64,000 bases of DNA. It comes from Mycobacterium botniense (GTDB taxonomy: Bacteria > Actinomycetota > Actinomycetes > Mycobacteriales > Mycobacteriaceae). Position 1 is the stretch's first letter; each line of letters begins with the position of its first letter. Below, piece after piece: positions 9,825-20,183 of the stretch. The DNA is taken from NCBI RefSeq assembly GCF_010723305.1, contig NZ_BLKW01000004.1, positions 1,426,001-1,490,000 of the forward strand, given 5' to 3'. Both the position numbers and the translations under genes were made by a program. Below the pieces are notes generated by a model. That model saw nothing but the letters and a program-made list of their open reading frames with translations, was not told the origin of the DNA and made no database searches.

Positions 9825-11321
9825 TTAGGTGGTCAGTTGTTCCACCAGTTCCGCGGCGCTGTCCACCGAATCCAGCAATGCGCCGACATGGGCCTTGCTG
9901 CCGCGCAGCGGTTCCAGCGTCGGGATCCGCACCAGCGAGTCGCCGCCCAGGTCGAATATGACCGAGTCCCAGCTGGCTGCGGCGATATCGGCGCCGAACC
10001 GGCGCAAGCACTCGCCGCGGAAATATGCCCGGGTATCCGTCGGCGGGTTGTCCACCGCGTTGAGTACCTGCTGTTCGGTGACCAGTCGGCGCATCGAGCC
10101 GCGAGCCACCAGCCGGTTGTAGAGACCCTTGTCGAGCCGCACATCGGAATACTGCAGGTCGACCAGATGCAGTCGGGGCGCCGACCAGCTCAGATTTTCC
10201 CGGTGCCGAAAACCGTCGAGGAGGCGCAGTTTGGCCGGCCAATCGAGGATCTCCGCGCAGTCCATCGGATCACGCTCAAGTTTGTCGAGCACGTCCGCCC
10301 AGGTCGCCACGATGTCGGCGGCGCGCGGATCCGGGTCGCGCGAATCGACCAGTTTGGCCACCCGGTCCAGGTAGACCCGTTGCAGCGCAAGACCGGTCAG
10401 CTCCCGGCCATCGGTGAGCGCGACGGTGGCGCGCAGCGTGGGGTCACGGCTGATGGTGTGCACGGCGTGCACCGGGCGGGCCAGCGTCAGATCGGTGAGG
10501 TCGACGCCTTCCTCGATCAGGTCGAGCACCAGCGCGGTGGTGCCAAGCTTCAGGTAGGTGGACGTCTCCGCGAGATTGGCGTCGCCGATGATGACGTGCA
10601 GCCGGCGGTAGCGGTCGGCGTCGGCGTGCGGCTCGTCCCGGGTGTTGATAATGCCGCGTTTGAGCGTGGTCTCCAGCCCGACCTCGACTTCGATGTAGTC
10701 GGCGCGTTGGGACAGCTGGAAGCCGGGTTCGTCACCGGCGGGTCCGATGCCGACCCGGCCTTGACCGGTGATGACCTGGCGGGACACCAGAAACGGTGTC
10801 AGGCCGACAATGATCGCCGAGAACGGCGTCTGGCGGCTCATCAGATAGTTTTCGTGTGCGCCGTAGGAAGCGCCTTTACCGTCGACGTTGTTCTTGTACA
10901 GCTGCAGTTTCACCGCGCCGGGAACGCTGGCGACGTGCCGGGCGGCGGCCTCCATCACCCGCTCACCGGCCTTGTCCCAGATCACCGCGTCGAGCGGGTC
11001 GGTGGTCTCGGGCGCGGAGTACTCCGGGTGGGCATGGTCGACGTAGAGCCGCGCACCGTTGGTCAGGATCATGTTGGCCGCCCCCACCTCGTCGGCGTCC
11101 ACCACCGGTGGCGGCCCTGCCGAGCGGCTCAGGTCGAACCCGCGGGCATCCCGCAGCGGCGATTCCACCTCGTAGTCCCAGCGGGTGCGCTTGGCCCGCT
11201 GGATACCCGCCGCGGCGGCATAGGCCAGCACCGCCTGCGTCGACGTCAGGATCGGGTTCGCGGTCGGGTCCGACGGCGAGGAAATGCCGTACTCGACCTC
11301 AGTCCCGATGATCCGCTGCAT
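9825..11321 (-). CDS. dop: Pup deamidase/depupylase Dop
   Basis: Dop converts the C-terminal glutamine of Pup to glutamate and also removes Pup from substrates. It is homologous to Paf[11 protein letters not shown] at the N-terminus, [19 protein letters not shown], and [23 protein letters not shown] parallel the PafA motifs. It is longer (498 residues), as expected from the Dop-specific loop at about residues 40-75 ([21 protein letters not shown]). It is encoded directly upstream of pup with a gap of 92 bases. All catalytic-block motifs look intact. Confidence 0.96.
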   Translation of the reverse strand: MQRIIGTEVEYGISSPSDPTANPILTSTQAVLAYAAAAGIQRAKRTRWDYEVESPLRDARGFDLSRSAGPPPVVDADEVGAANMILTNGARLYVDHAHPEYSAPETTDPLDAVIWDKAGERVMEAAARHVASVPGAVKLQLYKNNVDGKGASYGAHENYLMSRQTPFSAIIVGLTPFLVSRQVITGQGRVGIGPAGDEPGFQLSQRADYIEVEVGLETTLKRGIINTRDEPHADADRYRRLHVIIGDANLAETSTYLKLGTTALVLDLIEEGVDLTDLTLARPVHAVHTISRDPTLRATVALTDGRELTGLALQRVYLDRVAKLVDSRDPDPRAADIVATWADVLDKLERDPMDCAEILDWPAKLRLLDGFRHRENLSWSAPRLHLVDLQYSDVRLDKGLYNRLVARGSMRRLVTEQQVLNAVDNPPTDTRAYFRGECLRRFGADIAAASWDSVIFDLGGDSLVRIPTLEPLRGSKAHVGALLDSVDSAAELVEQLTT

Positions 11322-11385
11322 GGCTCAAGCCTAGGCGAGACCGCAGGTAAAACAGCGGGCGCGGGTCGCTGTGCGAGGGTGCGCA

Positions 11386-11418
11386 GTTGTGCACGGTTGT
11401 CGGCGTGTCGGTGCACAA
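11386..11418 (-). terminator. hairpin between mpa and dop
   Basis: The arms TTGTGCA (11387-11393) and TGCACAA (11412-11418) flank an 18-base loop, starting 26 bases past the mpa stop and before the dop start. The arms are the same as those of the hairpin after prcA, suggesting a shared terminator or regulatory element. Confidence 0.4.
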
Positions 11419-11444
11419 ACACGCACGCTCGCCGGGAGCGGGGA

Positions 11445-13259
11445 CTACAGGTACTGGCCCAGGCTCGACTCGGTGTCGATGGCCCGCGACGCGCTCGAGC
11501 TCTTGCCGGTGACCAGGGTGCGGATGTAGACGATCCGCTCCCCCTTCTTGCCCGAGATCCGTGCCCAGTCATCGGGATTGGTGGTGTTGGGCAGATCCTC
11601 GTTCTCGGCGAATTCGTCGACGATCGAATCCAGCAGATGCTGGATCCGCAACCCCGGCTGGCCGGTTTCCAGCACCGATTTGATGGCGTTCTTCTTGGCC
11701 CGGTCCACGACGTTTTGAATCATCGCCCCGGAGTTGAAGTCCTTGAAATACATCACCTCTTTGTCGCCGTTGGCGTAGGTGACCTCAAGGAACCGGTTCT
11801 CGTCGATCTCGGCGTACATCCGGTCGACGACCTTCTCGATCATCGCCTTGATGCACGCGGCGCGGTCGCCGTCGAACTCGGCGAGATCGTCGGCGTGCAC
11901 CGGCAAGTCCTCGGTGAGGTACTTGGAGAAGATGTCCATCGCCGCCTCGGCGTCCGGGCGCTCGATCTTGATCTTGACGTCGAGACGGCCGGGCCGCAGG
12001 ATCGCCGGGTCGATCATGTCTTCGCGGTTGGAGGCGCCGATCACGATGACGTTCTCCAGGCCCTCCACGCCGTCGATCTCGCTCAGCAGCTGGGGCACCA
12101 CCGTGGTCTCCACATCCGAGGACACCCCGGTGCCGCGGGTGCGGAAGATCGAGTCCATCTCGTCGAAGAACACGATCACCGGCGTACCCTCAGACGCCTT
12201 CTCGCGGGCCCGCTGGAAGATCAGCCGGATGTGACGTTCGGTCTCACCGACGAACTTGTTCAGCAGCTCGGGGCCCTTGATGTTGAGGAAGTACGACTTG
12301 GCCTCCTTGGCGTCGTCGCCGCGGACCTCGGCCATCTTCTTGGCCAGCGAGTTGGCCACCGCCTTGGCGATGAGTGTCTTGCCGCAACCGGGTGGACCGT
12401 AAAGCAGCACCCCTTTGGGCGGGCGCAGCGCGTACTCCTTATAGAGCTCCTTGTGCAGAAACGGCAGCTCCACCGCATCGCGGATCTGCTCGATCTGCCG
12501 AGATAGCCCGCCGATGTCGTCGTAGCTGACGTCGGGCACCTCCTCGAGCACGAGGTCTTCGACCTCGGCCTTGGGGATGCGCTCGAAGGCATACCCGGCC
12601 TTGGTATCGACCAGCAGCGAATCCCCGGGACGCAGCTTGCGGGGCTTGGTGTCGTCTTTGAGGTTGTCAGAAGGCCCGTCGGGCAGGTCGGGTGCGACCA
12701 GCGGTTCGGCCAGCCACACGATCCGTTCCTCATCGGCGTGGCCGACGACCAGCGCGCGGTGACCGTCGGCCAGAACCTCCCGCAAGGTCGAAATCTCGCC
12801 GACCGATTCGAAAGTGCCGGCCTCGACAACGGTCAGCGCCTCGTTGAGCCGAACGGTTTGTCCCTTCTTGAGGGATTTGACGTCGATGTTGGGTGAGCAT
12901 GACAGGCGCATTTTGCGCCCGGAGGTGAACACGTCGACGGTTTCGTCGTCGTGGGTGGACAGCAATACGCCATAACCGCTGGGCGGCTGCCCCAGCCGGT
13001 CAACCTCCTCGCGCAGCGCCAGCAGCTGTTGGCGGGCTTCCTTAAGCGTTTCCATCAGTTTGGAATTGCGCGCGGCCAGCGAGTCGATGCGGGCCTCAAG
13101 CTGGTGCACATCACGGGCACTGCGCACCGCATTCTGGCCCACCGCATTCTCCAGCTGCTCGCGCAGCATCGCTGCTTCGCGCCGCAACGCTTCCAGCTCG
13201 GCGGCATCATCGCTGGGCATAGGGCCTCCGAACACTTCCGAACGTTCTGCCTCACCCAT
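11445..13259 (-). CDS. mpa: proteasomal AAA ATPase Mpa/ARC
   Basis: Mpa is the hexameric ATPase that recognises Pup, unfolds substrates and feeds them to the proteasome. The 604-residue product has an N-terminal coiled coil (about residues 20-75), tandem OB domains, and an AAA module with Walker A GPPGCGKT, Walker [11 protein letters not shown] and the arginine-finger region [10 protein letters not shown]. It ends GQYL, the C-terminal docking motif for the PrcA ring. The ATG at 13259 has an AAGGAG ribosome site; longer in-frame extensions are not homologous. It is divergent from the MTB12-like gene and lies one gene upstream of dop. Confidence 0.97.
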   Translation of the reverse strand: MGEAERSEVFGGPMPSDDAAELEALRREAAMLREQLENAVGQNAVRSARDVHQLEARIDSLAARNSKLMETLKEARQQLLALREEVDRLGQPPSGYGVLLSTHDDETVDVFTSGRKMRLSCSPNIDVKSLKKGQTVRLNEALTVVEAGTFESVGEISTLREVLADGHRALVVGHADEERIVWLAEPLVAPDLPDGPSDNLKDDTKPRKLRPGDSLLVDTKAGYAFERIPKAEVEDLVLEEVPDVSYDDIGGLSRQIEQIRDAVELPFLHKELYKEYALRPPKGVLLYGPPGCGKTLIAKAVANSLAKKMAEVRGDDAKEAKSYFLNIKGPELLNKFVGETERHIRLIFQRAREKASEGTPVIVFFDEMDSIFRTRGTGVSSDVETTVVPQLLSEIDGVEGLENVIVIGASNREDMIDPAILRPGRLDVKIKIERPDAEAAMDIFSKYLTEDLPVHADDLAEFDGDRAACIKAMIEKVVDRMYAEIDENRFLEVTYANGDKEVMYFKDFNSGAMIQNVVDRAKKNAIKSVLETGQPGLRIQHLLDSIVDEFAENEDLPNTTNPDDWARISGKKGERIVYIRTLVTGKSSSASRAIDTESSLGQYL

Positions 13260-13413
13260 GTTGAGCTCCTTTCGCCGCCAAGGTTGCGCGGCGGATACAT
13301 CAACGCTACCGGCGATTCCGGATGAATGTGGGCTTCGCGCGCGGACGAATAATTCGACACCGCGGTGCCACTGGTAACCTCTGGGTTGAGTCGGGCCCAT
13401 CGAAAGGATAGCC

Positions 13414-13914
13414 GTGACCGTGAAATCCCTCGCCACGGGCGTGGCAGCGGCTGCCGCGGTCGGCGCAGCAGCCGCCGGCGTGACTTCCGGTGCACCCGTC
13501 ACCGCGGCCGCACCCCAGATCGAACCGGTTGTTTTCACCACACCGCTGCCGCTGGACCCGGCAGCTGATTTGCCCACCCCCGAGCAATTGGCGAATGTGC
13601 TCTACGGTCTCGCGAACCCGAGCGTCTCGTTCGCCAGCAAGGGCTACTTGGTGGAAGGTGGCATCGGCCCGGTCGAAGCCCGGATAGCGGATCGGCAGAT
13701 GCAGAAAGCCGCGCAGCGGGGCGATCTGCCGCTGTCATTCGCTGTCGCCAACATTGCCCCTGCCGGCCCGGGTGCGGCAACCGCCGCCGTCACCGCCTCC
13801 GGTCCGAACCTCGCGCCGACGACACAGACCGTGACGTTCGTCAACCAGGGCGGCTGGAAGCTGTCGCGCGCCTCGGCGATGTCGGTGCTGCAGGCCGTGC
13901 AAGCCTCGGGCTGA
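13414..13914 (+). CDS. MTB12/CFP-2-like secreted antigen
   Basis: This is a predicted secreted protein of 166 residues resembling the M. tuberculosis low-molecular-weight antigen MTB12 (Rv2376c). Shared features are the alanine-rich signal peptide (about residues 1-32) and the segments [46 protein letters not shown] and [19 protein letters not shown] start at 13414 has an AAAGGA site; a second GTG lies 6 bases later. It is followed after 9 bases by lppK, which carries the same C-terminal fold, so the two look like tandem duplicates. Function is unknown. Confidence 0.85.
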   Translation: MTVKSLATGVAAAAAVGAAAAGVTSGAPVTAAAPQIEPVVFTTPLPLDPAADLPTPEQLANVLYGLANPSVSFASKGYLVEGGIGPVEARIADRQMQKAAQRGDLPLSFAVANIAPAGPGAATAAVTASGPNLAPTTQTVTFVNQGGWKLSRASAMSVLQAVQASG

Positions 13915-13923
13915 TCATCCTGG

Positions 13924-14469
13924 ATGCACCGGCACGTCACGTTTGTCGTGGGCGCCGCCACCCTCGTGGCGGCGCTCGGGCTTTCCGGGTGTTCACATCG
14001 GCAATCGAGCAGTACGGCGCCGGCTGTCGGGCCGGCGGTCACCATCACCTCGACGGCGACCGCGGTTCGGCAGACCGCCCCGGTGCCTCCGCCCGATGCG
14101 CTCGCGGACGTGTTGTACCGGCTCGCGGATCGAGCGGTCCCCGGCACCGAAAAACTGAGCCTCGTCGAAGGCGCCACCGTCGACAACGCCCCCGCGCTGG
14201 ACAAGTTCGCGGTGGCCCTGGTTGACGGCGGCTACTCACCGGCGATCTTCGACGTGACGAACGTCGCGTGGTCGGACCGCGATCCGACCGAGGTCGTGGC
14301 CAACGTCAACGTCACCACACCCAACCGTGACGTTCCCGGGTTTTCGTTCCCGATGGAATTCAAGCCCTATCGGGGCGGCTGGCAATTGTCCCAACAGACT
14401 GCCGGTATGCTGCTGGCGTTCGGCAGCCCGCAGGCCGTCCCGGGTCCGCCGCCGAGTCCGACCCCGTGA
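13924..14469 (+). CDS. lppK: lipoprotein LppK (MTB12-like domain)
   Basis: This is a predicted lipoprotein of 181 residues. The signal peptide ends in the lipobox LGLSGC, placing the lipidated cysteine at residue 23. A Thr/Ser/Pro-rich linker leads to a domain related to the preceding MTB12-like protein; compare DALADVLYRLAD, LSLVEGATV, FKPYRGGWQLSQQTAGMLL. It occupies the lppK (Rv2116) position between mpa and the DUF503 gene. The ATG has no good ribosome site and follows the upstream stop by 9 bases, so reinitiation is likely. Its stop overlaps the next GTG start. Confidence 0.87.
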   Translation: MHRHVTFVVGAATLVAALGLSGCSHRQSSSTAPAVGPAVTITSTATAVRQTAPVPPPDALADVLYRLADRAVPGTEKLSLVEGATVDNAPALDKFAVALVDGGYSPAIFDVTNVAWSDRDPTEVVANVNVTTPNRDVPGFSFPMEFKPYRGGWQLSQQTAGMLLAFGSPQAVPGPPPSPTP

Positions 14470-14765
14470 CGATGTGGATCGGCTGGCTCGAATTCGACCT
14501 GCTGCTCGGGGACGTACGCTCACTGAAACAAAAGCGCTCCGTCATCCGGCCCGTCGTTGCCGAGCTGCAGCGCAAGTACAGTGTGTCAGCCGCCGAGACG
14601 GGCAGCCATGAGTTGCGCCGCCGCGCCGGCATCGGGGTAGCCATGGTCTCCAGCGACCGCCGCCACGCGGTCGAGGTGCTCGACGCCGCCGAACGCTTGG
14701 TGGCCGCCCACCCGGAACTGGAGCTGCTGTCCGTGCGCCGCGGGCTGCACCGCAGCGACGACTGA
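14466..14765 (+). CDS. DUF503 family protein (Rv2117 type)
   Basis: This small DUF503 protein has 99 residues. The family pattern is clear: an N-terminal strand (WIGWLEFDLLLGDVRSLKQKRSVIRPVVAELQRKY), a central VSAAETG segment, and RRRAGIGVAMVSSDRRHAVEVLDAAERLV. The biochemical role of DUF503 is not established; fusion or neighbourhood with ribosome-binding factors in other bacteria hints at RNA metabolism. The GTG start overlaps the lppK stop by four bases (GTGA). Confidence 0.88.
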   Translation: MTMWIGWLEFDLLLGDVRSLKQKRSVIRPVVAELQRKYSVSAAETGSHELRRRAGIGVAMVSSDRRHAVEVLDAAERLVAAHPELELLSVRRGLHRSDD

Positions 14766-14818
14766 CGTCGGGCTCGACATCCCATCCCCGTCATCGGGCC
14801 CTTGGCGCGCGGCCGCAC

Positions 14819-15742
<924 letters not shown>

Positions 15743-15755
15743 CTAGGCTGCGTCT

Positions 15756-16637
15756 ATGAGCGGCCGACGGCACACACTCCTCTCACGGCCGGCGCTGTCG
15801 CCGTCGCGGGCAGCCGACTTCAAGCAATGCCCGCTGCTGTACCGGTTGCGGGCGGTCGACCGGCTGCCCGAGCCGCTGTCGACCGCGCAATTGCGGGGCT
15901 CGGTGGTTCATGTGGTGCTTGAGCAGCTCTACGGTTTACCCGCGGCGCGGCGCGGCCCGGACACCGCCAGGGCACTGGTGGAGCCCGCCTGGAATCAGTT
16001 GATCGCCGCCGAGCCGGCTTTGGCCGCTGAGCTCGACCCCACCGAGCACACCCGACTGCTCGAGGACGCTCGTACGTTGGTGTCAGGCTACTACCGGCTG
16101 GAGGACCCGACCCGCTTCACTCCACAAAGCCGCGAACAGCGCGTCGAGGTCGAGCTCGCCGACGGCACACTGCTGCGCGGTTTCATCGACCGGGTTGACA
16201 TCGCAGCCACCGGCGAGGTTCGCGTCGTGGACTACAAGACCGGCAAGGCGCCACCGGAAGCGCAGGCCCTGGCCGAGTTCAAGGCGCTGTTTCAGATGAA
16301 GTTCTACGCGGTGGCGCTGCTGCGTGCACAGGGTGTCGCGCCAGCACGGCTGCGGCTCATTTATTTGGCCGACGGGCAGCTGCTGGACTATTCCCCCGAC
16401 GTTGATGAACTGCTGCGCTTCGAAAAGACCTTGATGGCGATCTGGCAGGCGATCCAAACAGCTGCCGTCACAGGCGATTTCCGTCCAAGACCCTCACGGT
16501 TGTGTGACTGGTGCCCCCATCAGGCCCGCTGCCCGGCTTTTGGTGGCACACCGCCGCCTTATCCCGGTTGGCCGGCAAGCGGCCCGCCGGAGGTGGCGAC
16601 AGCCGCGCTGTCCCGGCGAACCGAGCCGGCGGCGTGA
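15756..16637 (+). CDS. RecB-like PD-(D/E)XK nuclease with Fe-S cysteines (Rv2119 type)
   Basis: This 293-residue protein has a RecB-type nuclease domain. The catalytic signature is GFIDRVDI followed by VRVVDYKTGK, with the upstream helix histidine in LRGSVVHVVLEQL. An early cysteine (C25, KQCPLLYRLRAV) and a late trio (CDWCPHQARCPAF) match the 4Fe-4S arrangement of AddB/Cas4-type nucleases. No helicase domain is present. The role is presumably DNA repair or processing, but the partner is unknown. It sits in the Rv2119 position. Confidence 0.88.
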   Translation: MSGRRHTLLSRPALSPSRAADFKQCPLLYRLRAVDRLPEPLSTAQLRGSVVHVVLEQLYGLPAARRGPDTARALVEPAWNQLIAAEPALAAELDPTEHTRLLEDARTLVSGYYRLEDPTRFTPQSREQRVEVELADGTLLRGFIDRVDIAATGEVRVVDYKTGKAPPEAQALAEFKALFQMKFYAVALLRAQGVAPARLRLIYLADGQLLDYSPDVDELLRFEKTLMAIWQAIQTAAVTGDFRPRPSRLCDWCPHQARCPAFGGTPPPYPGWPASGPPEVATAALSRRTEPAA

Positions 16638-16702
16638 CGGATTTTCGCTGTCAGCACATGTGACTTCTGCGGTATCGGCAAGACTGGCCACTCGATCTTC
16701 TG

Positions 16703-17185
16703 TCACACCACAGCTGTCATCGCCGCTACCGCGAATCCGCCGAGCACCGCGATCGCATCCTCCAGCAGAGCGATCGGCAGATCCTGCCCGTCACGGGCGG
16801 CGACCAACCGGGCGCGCACGTGATAGCCGCCCATGGTTCCACACACGGCGCCGAGGACGCCGGCCCCCAACCCGCTCCACGGGTAACCCCACGCGGTGCC
16901 AATCACTGCGCCCGCGAACCCCCCGGCGATGATCCGGCCCGCGAATGACACCGCGGTGGTGCGGCTCGGTGTGCTGGGATGCTTGTCGGTGACCAGCTCG
17001 GCAACTGCGAGAACGCTGAAGACGGCCACCGTCACCGGGTGGCCCGCCCACGACACCCATGTGCCGTCCAGATTGATCCATCGCAACAGGGCGGCCCACC
17101 CGGCCGCCGCAGGCGCTGTCAGGGCACGCAACCCGGCAACGACACCGATCGACAGAGCCAGCAACAGCACAAGGGAATGCGTCAC
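16703..17185 (-). CDS. DUF4126 integral membrane protein (Rv2120c type)
   Basis: This membrane protein of 160 residues has a DUF4126-like pattern: an N-terminal helix (LVLLLALSIGVVAGLRALTAPAA), a glycine-rich central pair (AGRIIAGGFAGAVIGTAWGYPWSGLGAGVLGAVCGTMGGY) and a C-terminal helix. Function is unknown. GTG 17185 has an AGGAGA ribosome site; eleven more upstream codons are open. It lies just downstream of hisG on the same strand with a gap of about 100 bases and may be co-transcribed with it. Confidence 0.82.
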   Translation of the reverse strand: MTHSLVLLLALSIGVVAGLRALTAPAAAGWAALLRWINLDGTWVSWAGHPVTVAVFSVLAVAELVTDKHPSTPSRTTAVSFAGRIIAGGFAGAVIGTAWGYPWSGLGAGVLGAVCGTMGGYHVRARLVAARDGQDLPIALLEDAIAVLGGFAVAAMTAVV

Positions 17186-17288
17186 GACCACTCTCCTGCG
17201 GGCATGACAGCGTCCCATGGGCCAGGTAACGACCCGCCGAGCCGGCCAGTCATCAGCCGCGACGCTAACACAGCAATGACGTCGCCGG

Positions 17289-18149
17289 TCAGAACCGGCA
17301 AAACCTGATGTCGGAAGCCAGGATCGCTTTGGCCCCGATGGCCGCTAACCGGTCCATGATCGCGTTGACGTCGCGGCGCGGAACCAGTGCGCGCACCGCG
17401 ACCCAGTCCGGGTCGGCAAGCGGAGCGATCGTCGGCGACTCCAGGCCGGGGGTGATCGAGGTGGCCGTGTCGACTACCGAACGCGGGCAGTCGTAATCCA
17501 GCATCAGGTACTGCTGGCCGAAGACCACACCTTGTACCCGTGCCACCAACTGGTTACGGGCGGCGACATGGTTCGAGTCGGCGCGATCCGGGCAGACCCG
17601 CTCGATGAGCACCGCCTCGGAGTCACACAGCGGTTCGCCGAACGCCACGAGATCATGCAAACTCAGGGTGCGGCCGGACCCAACGACATCGGCGATAGCG
17701 TCGGCCACCCCAAGCTGCACCGATATCTCTACAGCACCGTCAAGGGGGATGACATGAGCTTCGATTCCCTTGGCGGCCAAGTCTTTTCGTACCAGGTTCG
17801 GGTATGCGGTGGCGATGCGCTTCCCGGCCAGGTCGGCTGTTGTCCACTCGCGCCCGGCCGGCGCGGCGTAACGGAAACTAGACATCCCGAAACCCAGCGC
17901 CAAGCGTTCCCGCACCGGCGCATCAGATTCGCTCACCAGATCCCGTCCGGTGATCCCGAAGTCTAATTCGCCAGATCCGACATAGATCGCAATGTCTTTG
18001 GGCCGCAGGAAGAAGAACTCGACGCTGTTGACGGGGTCGATGACGGTCAGGTCTTTGGGGTCGGTGCGGCGACGGTAGCCGGCCTCCGCGAGGATCTCGA
18101 CAGCGGGCTCGCTCAGCGCCCCCTTGTTGGGAACGGCGACACGCAGCAT
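17289..18149 (-). CDS. hisG: ATP phosphoribosyltransferase HisG (long form)
   Basis: HisG catalyses the first committed step of histidine synthesis, joining ATP and PRPP. The 286-residue length and a C-terminal ACT-like regulatory domain (after about residue 215, [18 protein letters not shown]) mark the long, histidine-feedback-regulated form. Motifs include [24 protein letters not shown], and the PRPP-binding loop in [19 protein letters not shown]. The ATG at 18149 matches the M. tuberculosis start; a GTG at 18185 overlapping the hisE stop would add 12 residues. It forms a hisE-hisG pair. Confidence 0.95.
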   Translation of the reverse strand: MLRVAVPNKGALSEPAVEILAEAGYRRRTDPKDLTVIDPVNSVEFFFLRPKDIAIYVGSGELDFGITGRDLVSESDAPVRERLALGFGMSSFRYAAPAGREWTTADLAGKRIATAYPNLVRKDLAAKGIEAHVIPLDGAVEISVQLGVADAIADVVGSGRTLSLHDLVAFGEPLCDSEAVLIERVCPDRADSNHVAARNQLVARVQGVVFGQQYLMLDYDCPRSVVDTATSITPGLESPTIAPLADPDWVAVRALVPRRDVNAIMDRLAAIGAKAILASDIRFCRF

Positions 18150-18181
18150 CGGTGCTTGATCGCCGGAACGGAAATCCGCCA

Positions 18182-18463
18182 TCACAGCTTCCGATACACG
18201 TCATCGAGCGTCAGTCCGCGGGAGATCATCAGAACCTGCGTCCAGTACAGCAACTGGCTGATCTCCTGGGCGAGCGCCTCGTCAGGTTCGTGCTCTGCCG
18301 CGAGCCACACCTCTCCGGCTTCCTCCAGGATCTTCTTGCCCACCGCATGTATCCCGCCGTCCAACGCGGCCACCGTGGCGCTGCCGGCGGGCCGGCAGCG
18401 GGCACGTTCCTCGAGTTCGGCGAACAGATCCTCGAAAGTCTTCACGGGCAGCGATTGTTTCAC
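18182..18463 (-). CDS. hisE: phosphoribosyl-ATP pyrophosphatase HisE
   Basis: HisE hydrolyses phosphoribosyl-ATP to phosphoribosyl-AMP, the second step of histidine synthesis. The 93-residue, all-helical, MazG-like product carries the metal-binding signature [18 protein letters not shown] and ends [10 protein letters not shown], nearly as in M. tuberculosis. It starts with GTG and lies immediately upstream of hisG. Upstream, the M. tuberculosis neighbour PPE37 is replaced by an MFS transporter gene 27 bases away, marking the end of the conserved block. Confidence 0.95.
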   Translation of the reverse strand: MKQSLPVKTFEDLFAELEERARCRPAGSATVAALDGGIHAVGKKILEEAGEVWLAAEHEPDEALAQEISQLLYWTQVLMISRGLTLDDVYRKL

Positions 18464-18490
18464 GTGCCGGCCAGCAAAGTCACGGAGGTT

Positions 18491-19933
18491 TTACCTGGCC
18501 GCCGGTTTCCGTGTGCGCGGAAGTTCGGCGCGCATGTCTTCCAGGGCTACACCCTTGGTCTCCGGCACCCACTTCCAGACAAACAGGAACGACAACATCG
18601 CACACACCGTATAAAAACCGTAAGCCAAGCCGAGCACATGGCGCAGCGCCGGGAAGCTGACCGTGATCATCCCGTTGGCCGTCCACTGGGTGGCCGCTGC
18701 CAAGCTCAGCGCAGCCGCCCGGATCCGGTTGGGAAACATCTCGCCGAGCAGCACCCACAGGATCGGTCCCCACGAAAAGCCGAACGCGATGACGAAGACA
18801 GTGGCTGCGATCAGCGCGGCCGGGCCGGAGACATCACCGAGGTGCGCCTGGCCGTCGATGACCGGAGCGCTGACGAAAACAAATGTCAGCGTCGCCAACA
18901 TTGCCGCCATGCCGGCTGATCCGGTCAGCAGCAAGGGTTTACGGCCGGTCTTGTCGATCAGGGCAAGCGCGGCCACGGTGGTCAGGACGTTGACGGCCGC
19001 GGTGAGCACTGCGATCGCGAACGACGAACTGTCGCCGAATCCGACCGCCTGCCACAGCGGTTTCGAGTAGAAAAAGATCACCGTGATACCCACGAATTGC
19101 TGAAAGACTGCCATCCCCACCCCTACCCACACGATCCCGTACAGCCCGCCGGTAGGCCTGCGCAGGTCACGCCACGACGGCCGTGCCTCGTGTCGGAGTG
19201 TCTCGGAGATCCGTTTCACGGTGAAATCTGCCTTGCGCTCGCCGAACAGCATGGCGCTCACCCGTCGTGCCTCTGGAATCCGTTGTGCTGCAACAAGATA
19301 GCGTGGAGACTCGGGGATGGTGCAGGCCAGTGCGCCGTACAGGACCGCGGGAACGGCTTCCCCGAAGAACATCCAGCGCCACGCGGGCAACCCACCCCAG
19401 AACTGGGCACGCGGGCCGCCCGCGAGATCGGTCAGCAGCCAGTTGACGACCAGAGACACGAAGATGCCCGACACGATGGCGAGTTGTTGCAGGGAGCTGA
19501 GCCGTCCCCGGATATTCGGCGGCGATATCTCCGCGATATATGCGGAGGCGACCACAGAGATCAGCCCGATGCCGAGGCCGCCGACGATGCGCATGAGGAC
19601 GACCAGCCAGATCGTGGCCGCCAGCCCACTACCCAGCCCACAGACGGCGAAAAGCATTGCCGCCAGCCTCAGTGTCGGCAGACGGCCGATGCGGTCGGCG
19701 GTCCTGCCGGCGGTGGCCGCGCCCGCCGCAGCACCCAGGAGGGTGGCGGCCGCTGTGATACCCAGCACCGCGTTGGCGATCCCGAATGCGGTGTGCAGCG
19801 CCGCAGCCACGCTGTTGATCAGTGAGATGTCATAGCCGAACAACAGCCCGCCGAGCCCGGCCACCGAGGCCGCCCGAACGGCGGTGCGAGCCTGGCAAGT
19901 CCCGCTGAGACGTCGATAGCGCATCGAGGGCAT
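18491..19933 (-). CDS. sugar-porter family MFS transporter (SugI-like)
   Basis: This is a twelve-helix major-facilitator protein of the sugar-porter family, 480 residues. Diagnostic motifs are GGLLFGYDISLI in helix 1, GRTADRIGRLPTLR between helices 2 and 3, the IPESPRYLV motif before the central loop, DKTGRKPLL after helix 8 and VPETKG at the C-terminus. The substrate is probably a sugar or polyol, but the sequence does not show which. The ATG at 19933 is chosen over an upstream methionine because of the purine-rich run just before it. It is divergent from a tetR gene with shared palindromic operators, suggesting direct control. Confidence 0.85.
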   Translation of the reverse strand: MPSMRYRRLSGTCQARTAVRAASVAGLGGLLFGYDISLINSVAAALHTAFGIANAVLGITAAATLLGAAAGAATAGRTADRIGRLPTLRLAAMLFAVCGLGSGLAATIWLVVLMRIVGGLGIGLISVVASAYIAEISPPNIRGRLSSLQQLAIVSGIFVSLVVNWLLTDLAGGPRAQFWGGLPAWRWMFFGEAVPAVLYGALACTIPESPRYLVAAQRIPEARRVSAMLFGERKADFTVKRISETLRHEARPSWRDLRRPTGGLYGIVWVGVGMAVFQQFVGITVIFFYSKPLWQAVGFGDSSSFAIAVLTAAVNVLTTVAALALIDKTGRKPLLLTGSAGMAAMLATLTFVFVSAPVIDGQAHLGDVSGPAALIAATVFVIAFGFSWGPILWVLLGEMFPNRIRAAALSLAAATQWTANGMITVSFPALRHVLGLAYGFYTVCAMLSFLFVWKWVPETKGVALEDMRAELPRTRKPAAR

Positions 19934-20066
19934 TGTCACCGGCCCCCGGGTGTGTTGCCACGTGCCGGGCACCGACACGCCGTCCACCCCGGCCCGGCTG
20001 CTCGAGGCCGGGCGGCTTGCCCCCGGTCAACTCCTGCGGCCTGACCGATGCGGGAGCCCGGTCTGA

Positions 20067-20147
20067 CTGATCGATCAGGGACTCTTGTCGAACTGATCGA
20101 TCAGGAGGTAACGTACCTCGTCGATCAGTGCTTGACTGATCGATCAG
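20067..20147. promoter_or_regulatory. cluster of TetR-type operators
   Basis: Three perfect copies of the 12-base palindrome CTGATCGATCAG lie at 20067-20078, 20093-20104 and 20136-20147. A fourth, imperfect copy (CTCGTCGATCAG) is at 20117-20128. Between them is another inverted repeat, GAGGTA-acg-TACCTC (20105-20119). The cluster ends 36 bases before the tetR GTG, inside the divergent promoter region. Self-regulation and control of the transporter gene are inferred. Confidence 0.75.
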
Positions 20148-20183
20148 CCAGTCTCCCCCTGAGGCGCCGGTAGGAGTGTTGTA

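Noticed and set aside
9837..12506. Long open frame of 889 codons on the plus strand
   Set aside because: It is fully antisense to dop and mpa, whose conserved motifs are unmistakable. High GC makes such open shadows common.
15756..16637. RecB-like nuclease with 4Fe-4S cysteines considered as Cas4 or a phage-defence component
   Set aside because: It sits in a conserved housekeeping position (Rv2119) with no cas or defence genes around it.
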